This document shows positions 9,475 through 17,933 of a DNA stretch of 64,000 nt, in pieces. Source of the stretch: Fulvivirga maritima (lineage in GTDB: Bacteria > Bacteroidota > Bacteroidia > Cytophagales > Cyclobacteriaceae); contig NZ_CP089980.1 of the NCBI RefSeq assembly GCF_021389955.1, positions 1,735,501 through 1,799,500 on the forward strand, in the 5' to 3' direction. The notes beneath the pieces were generated by a model that was not told the origin of the DNA, did no database searches, and worked only from the letters and a program-made list of their open reading frames with translations. A program made the position numbers and the translations under genes. Within the stretch, counting starts at the first letter, position 1; the number at the start of each line of letters is the position of its first letter.

Positions 9475-9900
9475 ATGGCCGATGAAATTCTCCTGGTAGA
9501 AGATAATGAGGATGATATAACACTAACCCTCAGGGCACTAAAAAAACAAAACATCCTTAATAATGTAATAATAGCTCGTGATGGTAGCGAGGCCTTGGAT
9601 TTATTGCTGGGTAAAGATGGGCAAGAAGCTATTAAACCAGCACTGATATTACTAGACCTAAAACTACCCAAGGTAGATGGTCTTGATGTGCTAAAGAAGA
9701 TTAATAAATTAAAAATGGACCGACCTCCGATTGTGGTTCTTACTACTTCTACGGAAGAAGAAGATATAGTAAAAAGCTATAATCTTGGTGCCAATAGCTA
9801 TATACGTAAGCCCGTGGACTTTTCACAGTTTACTGAAGTAGTAGGTCAGTTAGGTTTATACTGGTTGGTTATTAATGAAAAAAAGCCGAAGAATGAGTGA
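9475..9900 (+). CDS. Rcp1-like single-domain response regulator
   Basis: This 141-residue protein is a receiver domain only. The acidic pocket is VEDNEDD, the phospho-acceptor Asp is in LLDLKLPKVDG (near residue 61), and the conserved Thr and Lys are in VLTTST and YIRKPVDF. The EDNEDD start and LLGKDG insertion match the Rcp1 subfamily, usually the partner of phytochrome-type or PAS kinases. It has no output domain, so it probably shuttles phosphate or binds another protein. It lies 5 bases after the PAS kinase and overlaps the next gene. Confidence 0.92.
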   Translation: MADEILLVEDNEDDITLTLRALKKQNILNNVIIARDGSEALDLLLGKDGQEAIKPALILLDLKLPKVDGLDVLKKINKLKMDRPPIVVLTTSTEEEDIVKSYNLGANSYIRKPVDFSQFTEVVGQLGLYWLVINEKKPKNE

Positions 9901-11341
9901 CGGATTTCTGAAAATACTAATTATAGAAGACTCTGTAGATGATTATGATTTATTGGTAATGCAAATAAAAAGAGCCGGCTATAAATTAAATTCCAAAAGA
10001 ATAGAGAGCAGAGAAGAATTGATTAACTCTCTGGATGATCACTGGGATCTGATTATTAGCGATAACTCATTACCACAATTTAATGCACCGGAAGCCTTGA
10101 AGATTACACGGTCTACAAATTATCATCTACCTTTTATTATAGTATCAGGTACTATAGGGGAAGAGGCTGCGGTCAGTGCTATGCGCGCGGGAGCCAATGA
10201 CTATATTCTTAAGGGCAACCTAAGCCGCCTTATGCCTGCTATAGAAAGGGAAGTAAGAGAGTCTGATAACAAAATAAAAAAAATAAAAATAGAAAAGAAG
10301 CTGGAGCAAAGTGAAAAGATGTACCGCTTCCTTTCTGGCAGTATTCAAGATGTATTTATAGCATTAGACGCTGACTTTAATATTAGTTACTGGAATGATC
10401 ACGCTCAGCATGAGTTTAATACCGGGCAGGGTGTTCTTAAAACGCCAATTTTTAATGTACTTCCGGCATTTAAAAATGAAAAATTAAAATCCGTTCTAGA
10501 GCATGTTTTAAATGAGAAGAAATCTCAACACTTTGAATTTGAACATGCTTCTTATAAGTATTTTGAAGGAAGTATCTATCCTACAGAAGAAGGTATAACT
10601 ATAATAGCCAAAAACGTAACGGAGCAGAAACAAGTAAAAGAAAACCTGCTGAAAATTAATAATGAGTTAGAAACACTAATGTACCGCATCTCTCATGACT
10701 TAAAAGGGCCCGTAGCTTCTATTAAAGGGCTTATTAATATAGGCATGAAAGATTTTCATGATAATAAAGAGGTGCAGCTATTATTAAAAATGTTTGATAA
10801 CAGCACACTAATGCTCAATAACACCCTTAATGAACTTCTCAATATTACCAGAATAAAACAAGGGCAAATCAAACCTGATCCATTTCAGCTTCATACACTT
10901 TTAAATGATGTGGTTAGTGGTTTAAAATTTTCTGATGGTTTTGATGATGTTGAAATAAAATTAGAAGGTTGTGAAGACATAGAAATATTAACTGATAAAA
11001 GGCTGTTTAGATCAATAATTCAAAACTTACTAGAAAATGCCATAAAATACCGTGCAAGAGACAAAAACAAGAAATTCATAAAAATATACGCCTCAAAACA
11101 AAAAAACACTACCACTCTTTATATAGAAGATAATGGCCAGGGCATTCCTAATACATTACAAAAAAATGTTTTTGAGATGTTTTATAGGGCCAATGAATCT
11201 TCACAAGGATCCGGATTAGGATTATATATTGTTAAGAGCGCATTGGACAAATTAAATGGAATAGTTACCTTGAATAGTGAAGAAGGAACCGGCTCAACAT
11301 TTATGATTAAAATTCCGGATTTAAATGACCTCTGGGGATAA
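9893..11341 (+). CDS. response-regulator-first hybrid kinase (receiver-PAS-HisKA-HATPase)
   Basis: The receiver domain comes first, with IIEDSVDDYD and the phospho-Asp in LIISDNSLP. A PAS-like domain follows (about residues 140-245), then HisKA with RISHDLKGPVAS, and a GHKL ATPase ending IFEMFYRANESSQGSGLGLYIVK. There is no membrane segment, so it is cytosolic. I prefer the ATG at 9893, which overlaps the preceding stop by 8 bases and starts MSDGFLKILIIEDS like its neighbour. An upstream ATG at 9875 would add six basic residues and give 488 residues. Its receiver is closely similar to that of the next gene, pointing to duplication. It probably receives phosphate and passes it on within the array. 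Confidence 0.88.
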   Translation: MSDGFLKILIIEDSVDDYDLLVMQIKRAGYKLNSKRIESREELINSLDDHWDLIISDNSLPQFNAPEALKITRSTNYHLPFIIVSGTIGEEAAVSAMRAGANDYILKGNLSRLMPAIEREVRESDNKIKKIKIEKKLEQSEKMYRFLSGSIQDVFIALDADFNISYWNDHAQHEFNTGQGVLKTPIFNVLPAFKNEKLKSVLEHVLNEKKSQHFEFEHASYKYFEGSIYPTEEGITIIAKNVTEQKQVKENLLKINNELETLMYRISHDLKGPVASIKGLINIGMKDFHDNKEVQLLLKMFDNSTLMLNNTLNELLNITRIKQGQIKPDPFQLHTLLNDVVSGLKFSDGFDDVEIKLEGCEDIEILTDKRLFRSIIQNLLENAIKYRARDKNKKFIKIYASKQKNTTTLYIEDNGQGIPNTLQKNVFEMFYRANESSQGSGLGLYIVKSALDKLNGIVTLNSEEGTGSTFMIKIPDLNDLWG

Positions 11342-13652
11342 CAAGAAAAATATTAAAATACTATTCATTGAAGATTCTGAAGATGACTTCGAGCTTATTC
11401 TAAATAAATTAAGAAAAGAAGGGTACACAGGGAAGAATAAGAGAATTCAAAATTCAGAAGAACTTATTGAAGCATTACAGGAAGAAGATTGGGATCTTAT
11501 TATAAGTGACAATCAACTTCCTCGCTTAGATGCTCATACAGCTTTAAGAATAACTCGTAATAAAGATTTACATGTTCCTTTCATCATAGTATCAGGCACT
11601 ATTGAAGATGGAGACGCGGTAAATGCCATGCGTGAAGGAGCTAATGACTATATCATAAAAAATAACCTGGCTCGCTTTATTCCCGCTGTAGAACGAGAGC
11701 TAAAAGAGGCTCATAACCGAAAAAAGAAATACAAGGTAGAAAAGGCACTAGCCAAACGCCATAAAGAATACCAGCTGCTGGCAGAAAACATCCATGATCT
11801 TGTTTGTCTACATAATCCATACGGCACTTACATATGGGTAAGTCCCTCTTCCAAAAAAATTACAGGATATGATTATCAGGACCTGGTGGACACAGCACCA
11901 GAAAACCTCCTCCTATCTCATGAAAAAGGCCTTTTAGAAGAAAGAATCTGGAGCGCCTTCCGAGAAGAGAATAGAGCACAGCCCATTCGCCTTGATTATA
12001 AGGTTAGAAGAAAAGAAGGCATTATTATTTATCTGGAAACCATAGCTCAGCCTATTTATGAAAACAATGAACTCAAGCAAATACTTACTACCTCCAGAGA
12101 TATTACAGAACAGAAACTGGCTTATGACCTGCTCATAGAAAGTGAATCTCAATATCAAAGTGTAGTAGAATCCATTGCTGAGGGCGTAATCCTTTATGAT
12201 GAAAAAGGAACCATTGTAAATTATAATAAAAGCGCCTCCCTTACTTTGGGGCTTTATGAAGAGGTAAATAAATTTACCAATCTGGAAGATAGGTTTGAAC
12301 TAATTAAGCCAGACCGTACACCATTTCCTGCAGAAGAGTTACCGCATAAGGTCACATTAAAAACAGGAAAACCATGCTCCAACGTGCTGATTGGTTTGCC
12401 CAAAGAAGGTAACATTATGTGGCTCTCATTCAATTCCTCTCTTTTCCTTCAACCTAATGGAAAGACAGGAGTAGTTATTTCTATTTCTGATGTTACTAAA
12501 CAAAGGGTATATGAAGAACGCGTAACAGCAGTAGCTGAAGAGCTAACCACATTAATAGACACGGCCAACGCGCCTATTTTCGGCCTAGATTGGTATGGAA
12601 AAATAAACGAATGGAACCAGGTAGCCTCTAAAATAACCGGATATAGCAAAGATGAAATCTTAGGTAAAACCCTTATTGATGAGTTCATTTTAGATGGATA
12701 TAAAGTAGCCGTTACAAATTTACTCAAGTCAGCCTTTAGAGGTAAGAGCGTCACTAACTACGAGTTACCCATTTACACCCGTACGGGTAAAGTAGTTACC
12801 ATCCTTTTTAATGCTACCCCTCGCCGAAATATTAATAATGACATTACAGGCCTTTTAGGGGTAGGCCAGGACATTACCGAGCTAATAGATTATAGAGAAA
12901 GACTAGAGCATAAAGTAGCAGAAAGAACCAAAGAACTTAAAGAAGCCCTTAATAAAGAAAAAGAGCTTGTAGCCTTAAAATCAAAGTTCGTTTCCATGGC
13001 CTCTCATGAATTCAGAACCCCATTATCTACTATTAATTTCGCTGCCAATTACCTTTTAAAGTACAGCGAAAAGCTTACTCCGCAAGATGCCCAGCAAAAG
13101 CTCAATAAAATTATGGAACAGGTTCGTCACATGACTTACCTGCTAGATGATGTATTGCTTATTGGTAAATCAGAATCAGGTAGAATAAAAGTAAACCCGG
13201 ATGTACTTAACATTCAGGAGTTCTTCTTAAAAATGAAAGAAGAAGTAACTAACAGCACCCAGAACACACATGAAATTTCGGTCTCTCTCGGTCTGGAGAA
13301 AAATGTAATCGTAATTGATGAAAAGCTGCTTAGGAATATAGTCATTAACTTATTGACTAATGCCATAAAATTTTCCCCTGGCAAGAAAAAAGTGCTGCTA
13401 GATGTTATTTACAAAAGTGGCCTGCTTACCGTAAAAGTAAAGGATTGGGGTATAGGAATAGATGATGAAGACAAGAGTAAAATTTTTGAAGCATTTCACA
13501 GATCTAACCAGGCCCATGCTATTCAGGGCACAGGTTTAGGATTGTCTATAGTAAAAAAAGCCGTTGATATGCAAAATGGAAACATTGAAGTAGAAAGCGT
13601 GCTGAATGAAGGTACCATGATAAAAGTAGAAATTCCAATAGATGAAGAATAG
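11325..13652 (+). CDS. response-regulator-first hybrid kinase with three PAS domains
   Basis: This 775-residue cytosolic kinase has an N-terminal receiver (phospho-Asp in LIISDNQLP near residue 62). Three PAS domains follow at about 150-260, 275-390 and 400-520; the first and third end in canonical PAC motifs such as TTSRDITEQK and GVGQDITEL. A coiled coil leads to HisKA with SMASHEFRTPLSTI (His near 561) and the ATPase (NLLTNAIKFS, GTGLGLSIVKKA). The start overlaps the preceding gene by 17 bases and the end overlaps the next by 11. The receiver is a paralogue of the one in the preceding protein, while the kinase core belongs to a different HisKA class (SHEFRTPL rather than SHDLKGP). Confidence 0.9.
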   Translation: MTSGDNKKNIKILFIEDSEDDFELILNKLRKEGYTGKNKRIQNSEELIEALQEEDWDLIISDNQLPRLDAHTALRITRNKDLHVPFIIVSGTIEDGDAVNAMREGANDYIIKNNLARFIPAVERELKEAHNRKKKYKVEKALAKRHKEYQLLAENIHDLVCLHNPYGTYIWVSPSSKKITGYDYQDLVDTAPENLLLSHEKGLLEERIWSAFREENRAQPIRLDYKVRRKEGIIIYLETIAQPIYENNELKQILTTSRDITEQKLAYDLLIESESQYQSVVESIAEGVILYDEKGTIVNYNKSASLTLGLYEEVNKFTNLEDRFELIKPDRTPFPAEELPHKVTLKTGKPCSNVLIGLPKEGNIMWLSFNSSLFLQPNGKTGVVISISDVTKQRVYEERVTAVAEELTTLIDTANAPIFGLDWYGKINEWNQVASKITGYSKDEILGKTLIDEFILDGYKVAVTNLLKSAFRGKSVTNYELPIYTRTGKVVTILFNATPRRNINNDITGLLGVGQDITELIDYRERLEHKVAERTKELKEALNKEKELVALKSKFVSMASHEFRTPLSTINFAANYLLKYSEKLTPQDAQQKLNKIMEQVRHMTYLLDDVLLIGKSESGRIKVNPDVLNIQEFFLKMKEEVTNSTQNTHEISVSLGLEKNVIVIDEKLLRNIVINLLTNAIKFSPGKKKVLLDVIYKSGLLTVKVKDWGIGIDDEDKSKIFEAFHRSNQAHAIQGTGLGLSIVKKAVDMQNGNIEVESVLNEGTMIKVEIPIDEE

Positions 13653-14016
13653 GATCCTGATCATAGATGACACTATTCCTCTTTTAGAAGAAATAACTGA
13701 CATTCTAAAAATGGAAGAGTACGAGGTAGAAACAGCCAGCGATGCCTATGAAGGTATGCGTAAAGTAGCTACTACCTCTCCCGATCTTATCATTACCGAT
13801 GTTCTCATGCCAGAGATCAACGGGTTTCAGTTTATTGAAAAGATAAAATCTTTAGATAAACATAAACATATACCCATAATAGTATTATCTGCCCAGGCCT
13901 CTAAAGAAAATCTCGATAAAGCCAAAGAGGTAAAAGCCGATCTCTATTTGAAAAAACCTTGCTCGGCAGATGAACTTATTTATTCTATTGAAAGTCTTTT
14001 AAATAAAAATATATGA
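13642..14016 (+). CDS. single-domain response regulator (CheY-like)
   Basis: This 124-residue receiver has ILIIDDT, the phospho-Asp in LIITDVLMPEINGF (near residue 53), a Ser in VLSAQ, and the conserved Lys in YLKKPC. It has no output domain. It overlaps the upstream hybrid kinase by 11 bases and the downstream NarL-type regulator by 4, so its stoichiometry is probably coupled to both. It may act as a phosphate shuttle or sink between the kinases and the DNA-binding regulator. Confidence 0.92.
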   Translation: MKNRILIIDDTIPLLEEITDILKMEEYEVETASDAYEGMRKVATTSPDLIITDVLMPEINGFQFIEKIKSLDKHKHIPIIVLSAQASKENLDKAKEVKADLYLKKPCSADELIYSIESLLNKNI

Positions 14017-14669
14017 CTCCCGTAAAAATACTGTTGGTAGATGATCATACATTAATGAGAGAAGGAATAGCCTCTATGCTTCAGCATATTGAATTTGTGC
14101 AGATAGTAGGTAAGGTTGAAAGCGGAGAAGATGCCATAAACGCAGCTCAAAGCATGCAACCAGATATTATTCTCATGGATATTGTTATGAAAGGAATGAG
14201 CGGCATAGAGGCCACCAGATGGATAAAAGAGCAAAACCCTGACATAAAAGTAATTCTTCTCTCCAGCGAAGTAAGTAAAGACTACATTACCTTAGGTGCT
14301 AAAGCCGGTATAAATGGCTACCTACCAAAAAACGTGAATAAAGAAGGATTAGTAGAAGCTATTAGAAAAGTAAATGCAGGCGAAAAATACTTTAGCCCAT
14401 CTATCATGGAAATAGTATTTGAAAACTTCTATGAGCAAGAGTCATCAAATAAAAAGCCTACCAAAAAGAATACTGATCTTTCCAACAGAGAAATGGAAGT
14501 GCTGGAGCAGGTGGCCTTAGGCAAAAGCAATAAAGAAGTAGCCGATGCTCTTTTTATAAGTGTTAAAACCGTGGAAACTCATAAAACTAATATCCTATCA
14601 AAACTCGGCCTGAAGAACACTGCCGAGTTGGTAAAATATGCTATAAAAAATAATATTATTGAGCTCTAA
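14013..14669 (+). CDS. NarL/FixJ-family DNA-binding response regulator
   Basis: This 218-residue protein has an N-terminal receiver (VDDHTLMREG, phospho-Asp in ILMDIVMKGMSG near residue 56, Lys in YLPKNV). The C-terminal LuxR-type helix-turn-helix is LSNREMEVLEQVALGKSNKE followed by VADALFISVKTVETHKTNIL. It is the only DNA-binding output in the 7511-15594 signalling array, so it is the natural endpoint of the relay. Its ATG overlaps the stop of the preceding receiver gene. Confidence 0.94.
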   Translation: MTPVKILLVDDHTLMREGIASMLQHIEFVQIVGKVESGEDAINAAQSMQPDIILMDIVMKGMSGIEATRWIKEQNPDIKVILLSSEVSKDYITLGAKAGINGYLPKNVNKEGLVEAIRKVNAGEKYFSPSIMEIVFENFYEQESSNKKPTKKNTDLSNREMEVLEQVALGKSNKEVADALFISVKTVETHKTNILSKLGLKNTAELVKYAIKNNIIEL

Positions 14670-14776
14670 GAATCTTAAAGCCATTTATCAGGGTTTCCCC
14701 TAAAATAGAAACAGTAAGTTTTATTCTATATCGGTCTCATACATTATCCATAAAGCTCAGTCTTAAAATAAGGCGC

Positions 14777-14825
14777 TTTTTAAGGGGAATACGTAATATA
14801 ATTTTTCAGTACAAACCCTTAAAAA
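14777..14825. repeat. inverted repeat between the NarL regulator and the soluble kinase
   Basis: TTTTTAAGGG (14777-14786) and CCCTTAAAAA (14816-14825) are perfect inverted copies with a 29-base spacer. The repeat could be a weak terminator or a regulatory site in front of the kinase gene. Nothing else is obvious in the 208-base gap. Confidence 0.4.
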
Positions 14826-14877
14826 AACATACCACTTTATCACCAAATTTGTATAGAGTGAATGATTATTTAGGGAT

Positions 14878-15594
14878 ATGAATGATAATTTAAACCGAGA
14901 TCTAACCGAAGCCAATAACCTGCTGGAACATTTTATTTACAGCTGTTCTCATGATTTGAAAGGACCACTAAGCTCCATAAAAGGGCTGATACATTTGGCC
15001 AAATTATCAGAAGGAGATGAGCACAGAGAACAATATTTAAAGCTGATCAATGAAAGTACTATTAGAATGGATCGGTTCATTCAATCAATGGAAAACTACC
15101 TGATCAACGCCAAAGAACCGGTAAAGAAAGAAATGGTTGACTTCCAGGAAATTATAGATGCCATAGTCCTTCCTATGACGCCCCTTATTAAAGAGAAAGG
15201 GATCAAGGTAAACACCAGAATTCTACAAGAAACGGACCTTATGGGGGATAAAAATAGAATTATCCTTATCCTAAAGCATTTAATTGATAATGCCATATGT
15301 TATCAAAAAGCCACTAAGCAAGAAAACTTTCTGGATATAGCCATTCGAGTTAACAACCAAGAGGCCAACATAGAAATATGTGATAATGGAGAAGGCATCA
15401 GCAAAGATAATATCAATGATATTTTTAAGATGTTTTTCCGATCTTCAGAAAACTCCAGAGGATCAGGTTTAGGTCTATATCTGGTTAAAGAAACTTTGGA
15501 GAAGCTTAAGGGCAGTGTGAGAGTGGTTTCTAGCCGTGGTGTGGGAAGTAACTTTATCATAAAAATACCCAACACGCTAGACAGAGCGGCTTAA
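14878..15594 (+). CDS. small soluble histidine kinase without sensor domain
   Basis: The protein is only 238 residues: HisKA (YSCSHDLKGPLSSIKGLI, phospho-His near residue 25) plus a GHKL ATPase (DNAICYQKA, CDNGEGIS, RGSGLGLYLVKETL). There is no receiver, PAS domain or membrane helix. The kinase core resembles those of the 9893 and 24766 genes, which share SHDLKGP/SHDLKAP and FRSSENSRG/YRANESS motifs. It lies 208 bases after the NarL regulator on the same strand. It probably takes signal from a partner protein or serves as a phosphotransfer/phosphatase unit in the array. Confidence 0.88.
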   Translation: MNDNLNRDLTEANNLLEHFIYSCSHDLKGPLSSIKGLIHLAKLSEGDEHREQYLKLINESTIRMDRFIQSMENYLINAKEPVKKEMVDFQEIIDAIVLPMTPLIKEKGIKVNTRILQETDLMGDKNRIILILKHLIDNAICYQKATKQENFLDIAIRVNNQEANIEICDNGEGISKDNINDIFKMFFRSSENSRGSGLGLYLVKETLEKLKGSVRVVSSRGVGSNFIIKIPNTLDRAA

Positions 15595-15597
15595 GAA

Positions 15598-15954
15598 TTA
15601 ATAAAAAGCATCTATAAAATGATCTATACTGTCAGTAGCCTTATTATATGAGATAATGTCAAAGCGAATATCTTTTTGCCAGCCCATCTCATAGGTATAG
15701 TAATCTGCCGCTTCTGTTACTTTCTTTATTTTTACATGATTTACAGCCTCTTCAGGGAAGCCAAAAGCGGTAGATGTTTTCGTTTTCACCTCCACAAAAA
15801 CGATTATTTCATCTTTTTTAGCAATAATATCTACTTCTGAACGCCTATATCTATAATTTCTATTTAAAATTTCGTAACCTTTGCAGTGCAAATAATTCAC
15901 TGCAGCATCTTCCCCTTCTCTTCCGGTTTTCGCCTTAGTGTTTATATTATTCAT
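15598..15954 (-). CDS. yraN: YraN family protein (UPF0102, nuclease-like)
   Basis: This 118-residue protein is a normal-length UPF0102 member. It has GREGEDAAVNYLHCKGYEIL and the restriction-endonuclease-like core RRSEVDIIAKKDEIIVFVEVKTKT, with the D...ExK arrangement. The biochemical role of the family is uncertain, although some members bind or process DNA. It is divergent from lipB, with the two start regions only 26 bases apart. Confidence 0.92.
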   Translation of the reverse strand: MNNINTKAKTGREGEDAAVNYLHCKGYEILNRNYRYRRSEVDIIAKKDEIIVFVEVKTKTSTAFGFPEEAVNHVKIKKVTEAADYYTYEMGWQKDIRFDIISYNKATDSIDHFIDAFY

Positions 15955-15961
15955 ACCTTTG
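15954..15961 (+). promoter_or_regulatory. candidate -7 box (TAnnTTTG) for lipB
   Basis: TACCTTTG matches the Bacteroidota -7 consensus TAnnTTTG exactly and lies 19 bases before the lipB GTG. A good -33 TTTG is not visible at the expected distance. The box overlaps the start codon of the divergent yraN gene. Confidence 0.4.
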
Positions 15962-15980
15962 TTTATTAAAATCAGTAATT

Positions 15981-16700
15981 GTGAATAGTGTTCTAAATAA
16001 AAAAGTAAAGTTGATAGACCTCGGCACTATCGATTACAAAGAAGCCTGGGATTATCAGACCGAACTGTTTGATCAGATCGTAAACGTTAAAATAGAAAAC
16101 AGAAAGGCCGAAGGGAATGATCCCGAGATCACGGATAATTACCTGATTTTCTGTGAGCACCCACATGTTTATACATTAGGTAAAAGTGGGCATCCGGAAA
16201 ATTTGCTGATAAACGATGAGCAACTAAAAGAGAAAGAGGCCACTTTCTACAAAATAAATAGAGGTGGAGATATTACCTATCATGGTCCTGGGCAGATTGT
16301 AGGATATCCGATTTTAGATTTAGATAATTTTTTTACCGATATTCATAAGTACCTCAGGTATCTGGAAGAAGCAATTATACGTACTCTTAAGGAATATGGT
16401 ATAGAAGCCGGCAGGATAGAAGGCCTTACCGGAGTATGGATAGATTATATTGAGAGAAAGAACCCCAGAAAGATATGTGCATTAGGCGTAAAATCTAGCA
16501 GATGGGTAACCATGCATGGTTTTGCTTTTAATGTTAATGCAGACCTGAATTACTTTAAAAACATTGTTCCTTGTGGAATTGATGATAAGGCCGTAACTAG
16601 CCTGGAGCAAGAGTTGGGCGCACCTCAGGATATAAATGAAGTAAAGACTAAACTTAAGAAGCACCTTACCGCTCTTTTTGAGATGGAATTATACGTATGA
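15981..16700 (+). CDS. lipB: octanoyltransferase LipB
   Basis: This 239-residue protein transfers octanoyl groups from acyl-carrier protein to lipoyl-dependent enzymes, the first step of endogenous lipoate synthesis. Signatures are RGGDITYHGPGQIVGYP, the Lys in KICALGVKSSRW, and the catalytic Cys in NIVPCGI. The start is GTG. The end overlaps the next gene by 4 bases (ATGA). lipA is not in the window. Confidence 0.96.
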   Translation: MNSVLNKKVKLIDLGTIDYKEAWDYQTELFDQIVNVKIENRKAEGNDPEITDNYLIFCEHPHVYTLGKSGHPENLLINDEQLKEKEATFYKINRGGDITYHGPGQIVGYPILDLDNFFTDIHKYLRYLEEAIIRTLKEYGIEAGRIEGLTGVWIDYIERKNPRKICALGVKSSRWVTMHGFAFNVNADLNYFKNIVPCGIDDKAVTSLEQELGAPQDINEVKTKLKKHLTALFEMELYV

Positions 16701-17101
16701 AAGAAGATATTCAAAAACCAAAAGTAAAGAATGTAACATTGGCCATAGCCAAAAAATTAAACGAGTTAAATGTTGAAGAGTGGAACGTATACCTCATTAA
16801 CAATAATAACTTTGATATAGAAAACACTTTAGTAACTTCTACCGGATACGGTAAAAAGGATGGTGAAGAGCAGAAAACCTCTACACTCAGGCATTTTGTA
16901 GAAACCGTAGCAGCCAAAAGTACTGCTCTCATTGAGCCCATTAACCCTGACGTATTTCATCTTAATAATGAATATTGGGTGAGTTATTATATTGGCTCTA
17001 CCATTTATGATAAAAAATTCATCTTTGTGCCAGACTCCATTAAAGATGAGCATCTGGTGTATATTAAAGAATTAGAAATGGAAGGTATTCTGCATTCCTA
17101 A
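16697..17101 (+). CDS. conserved hypothetical protein between lipB and exonuclease
   Basis: I do not recognise a family for this 134-residue soluble protein. It has no signal peptide or membrane helix. It contains VKNVTLAIAKKLNELNVEEW, YWVSYYIGSTIYDKKFIFVPDSI and an acidic C-terminus. It is translationally coupled to lipB by a 4-base overlap and is followed two bases later by a 3'-5' exonuclease gene, so it is very likely a real gene in a three-gene operon. Confidence 0.8.
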   Translation: MKEDIQKPKVKNVTLAIAKKLNELNVEEWNVYLINNNNFDIENTLVTSTGYGKKDGEEQKTSTLRHFVETVAAKSTALIEPINPDVFHLNNEYWVSYYIGSTIYDKKFIFVPDSIKDEHLVYIKELEMEGILHS

Positions 17102-17103
17102 TC

Positions 17104-17823
17104 ATGTATCCGCTAAAGAACATATTATTTTTAGATATAGAAACGGTAGGCTGTACAGATGACTATGACAGCCTCTCAGAAAGATTAAAAGCCCAGTGGG
17201 CCCGAAAAGCTGCTTTTCTTAAAAAAGGTGATGACCTTACAGATAAAGAAGTTTTTGAAGACCGCGCTGGCATTTTTGCAGAATTTGGTAAAATAGTAGC
17301 CATTGGTTTGGGTTTCTTCTCTTTTGAAAATGAGGAAAAACCCATATTCCGTACAAAGGCCCTGTTTAACCATGACGAAAATATTATTTTAACAGAATTT
17401 GTAGAGACAATAAGCAAATTCTCCAAAAACGGGTTATCATTATGTGCACATAATGGTAGGGAGTTTGATTTCCCCTATCTAAGCCGAAGATTATTAATTA
17501 ACGGCCTCCCTTTACCAGAAGTGCTTAATCTCATGGGTAAAAAACCCTGGGAAGTACAGCATATTGATACCATGGACATGTGGAAGTTTGGCGACTGGAA
17601 GCACTACACTTCTTTAGACCTGCTGGCCACTATTTTTAACATTACCTCCAGCAAATCGGATATCGATGGCAGCGAAGTAAATCAGGTATATTATGAAACT
17701 AAAGACCTCCGAAGAATAGCGGAATATTGCCTGAGAGATGTAGTAGTTACTGCCAAATTATTTCTTAAATTAAAAAGTATTCCTCTGGAGGATTTCGAAA
17801 TTATAGATGTAACTGATTATTAA
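17104..17823 (+). CDS. PolB-like 3'-5' exonuclease (DnaQ/RNase H fold)
   Basis: This 239-residue protein has the exonuclease motifs Exo I LFLDIETVG, Exo II CAHNGREFDFPYLSRRL and Exo III YCLRDVVVTAKLFL. They supply the four acidic metal ligands of the DEDDy/DEDD family. It matches the 'predicted 3'-5' exonuclease related to the PolB exonuclease domain' group. The natural substrate is unknown; DNA or RNA trimming is likely. It is the last gene of the lipB operon. Confidence 0.9.
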   Translation: MYPLKNILFLDIETVGCTDDYDSLSERLKAQWARKAAFLKKGDDLTDKEVFEDRAGIFAEFGKIVAIGLGFFSFENEEKPIFRTKALFNHDENIILTEFVETISKFSKNGLSLCAHNGREFDFPYLSRRLLINGLPLPEVLNLMGKKPWEVQHIDTMDMWKFGDWKHYTSLDLLATIFNITSSKSDIDGSEVNQVYYETKDLRRIAEYCLRDVVVTAKLFLKLKSIPLEDFEIIDVTDY

Positions 17824-17933
17824 GAGAGTAACCTAAAGCCATTCAGCTTGTTAATAAATAATCGTTTATTAATAATGGTTCAACTTATAACAGTATTATT
17901 AGTTGCATCTTTGTAAAGATTCAACACTTATTT

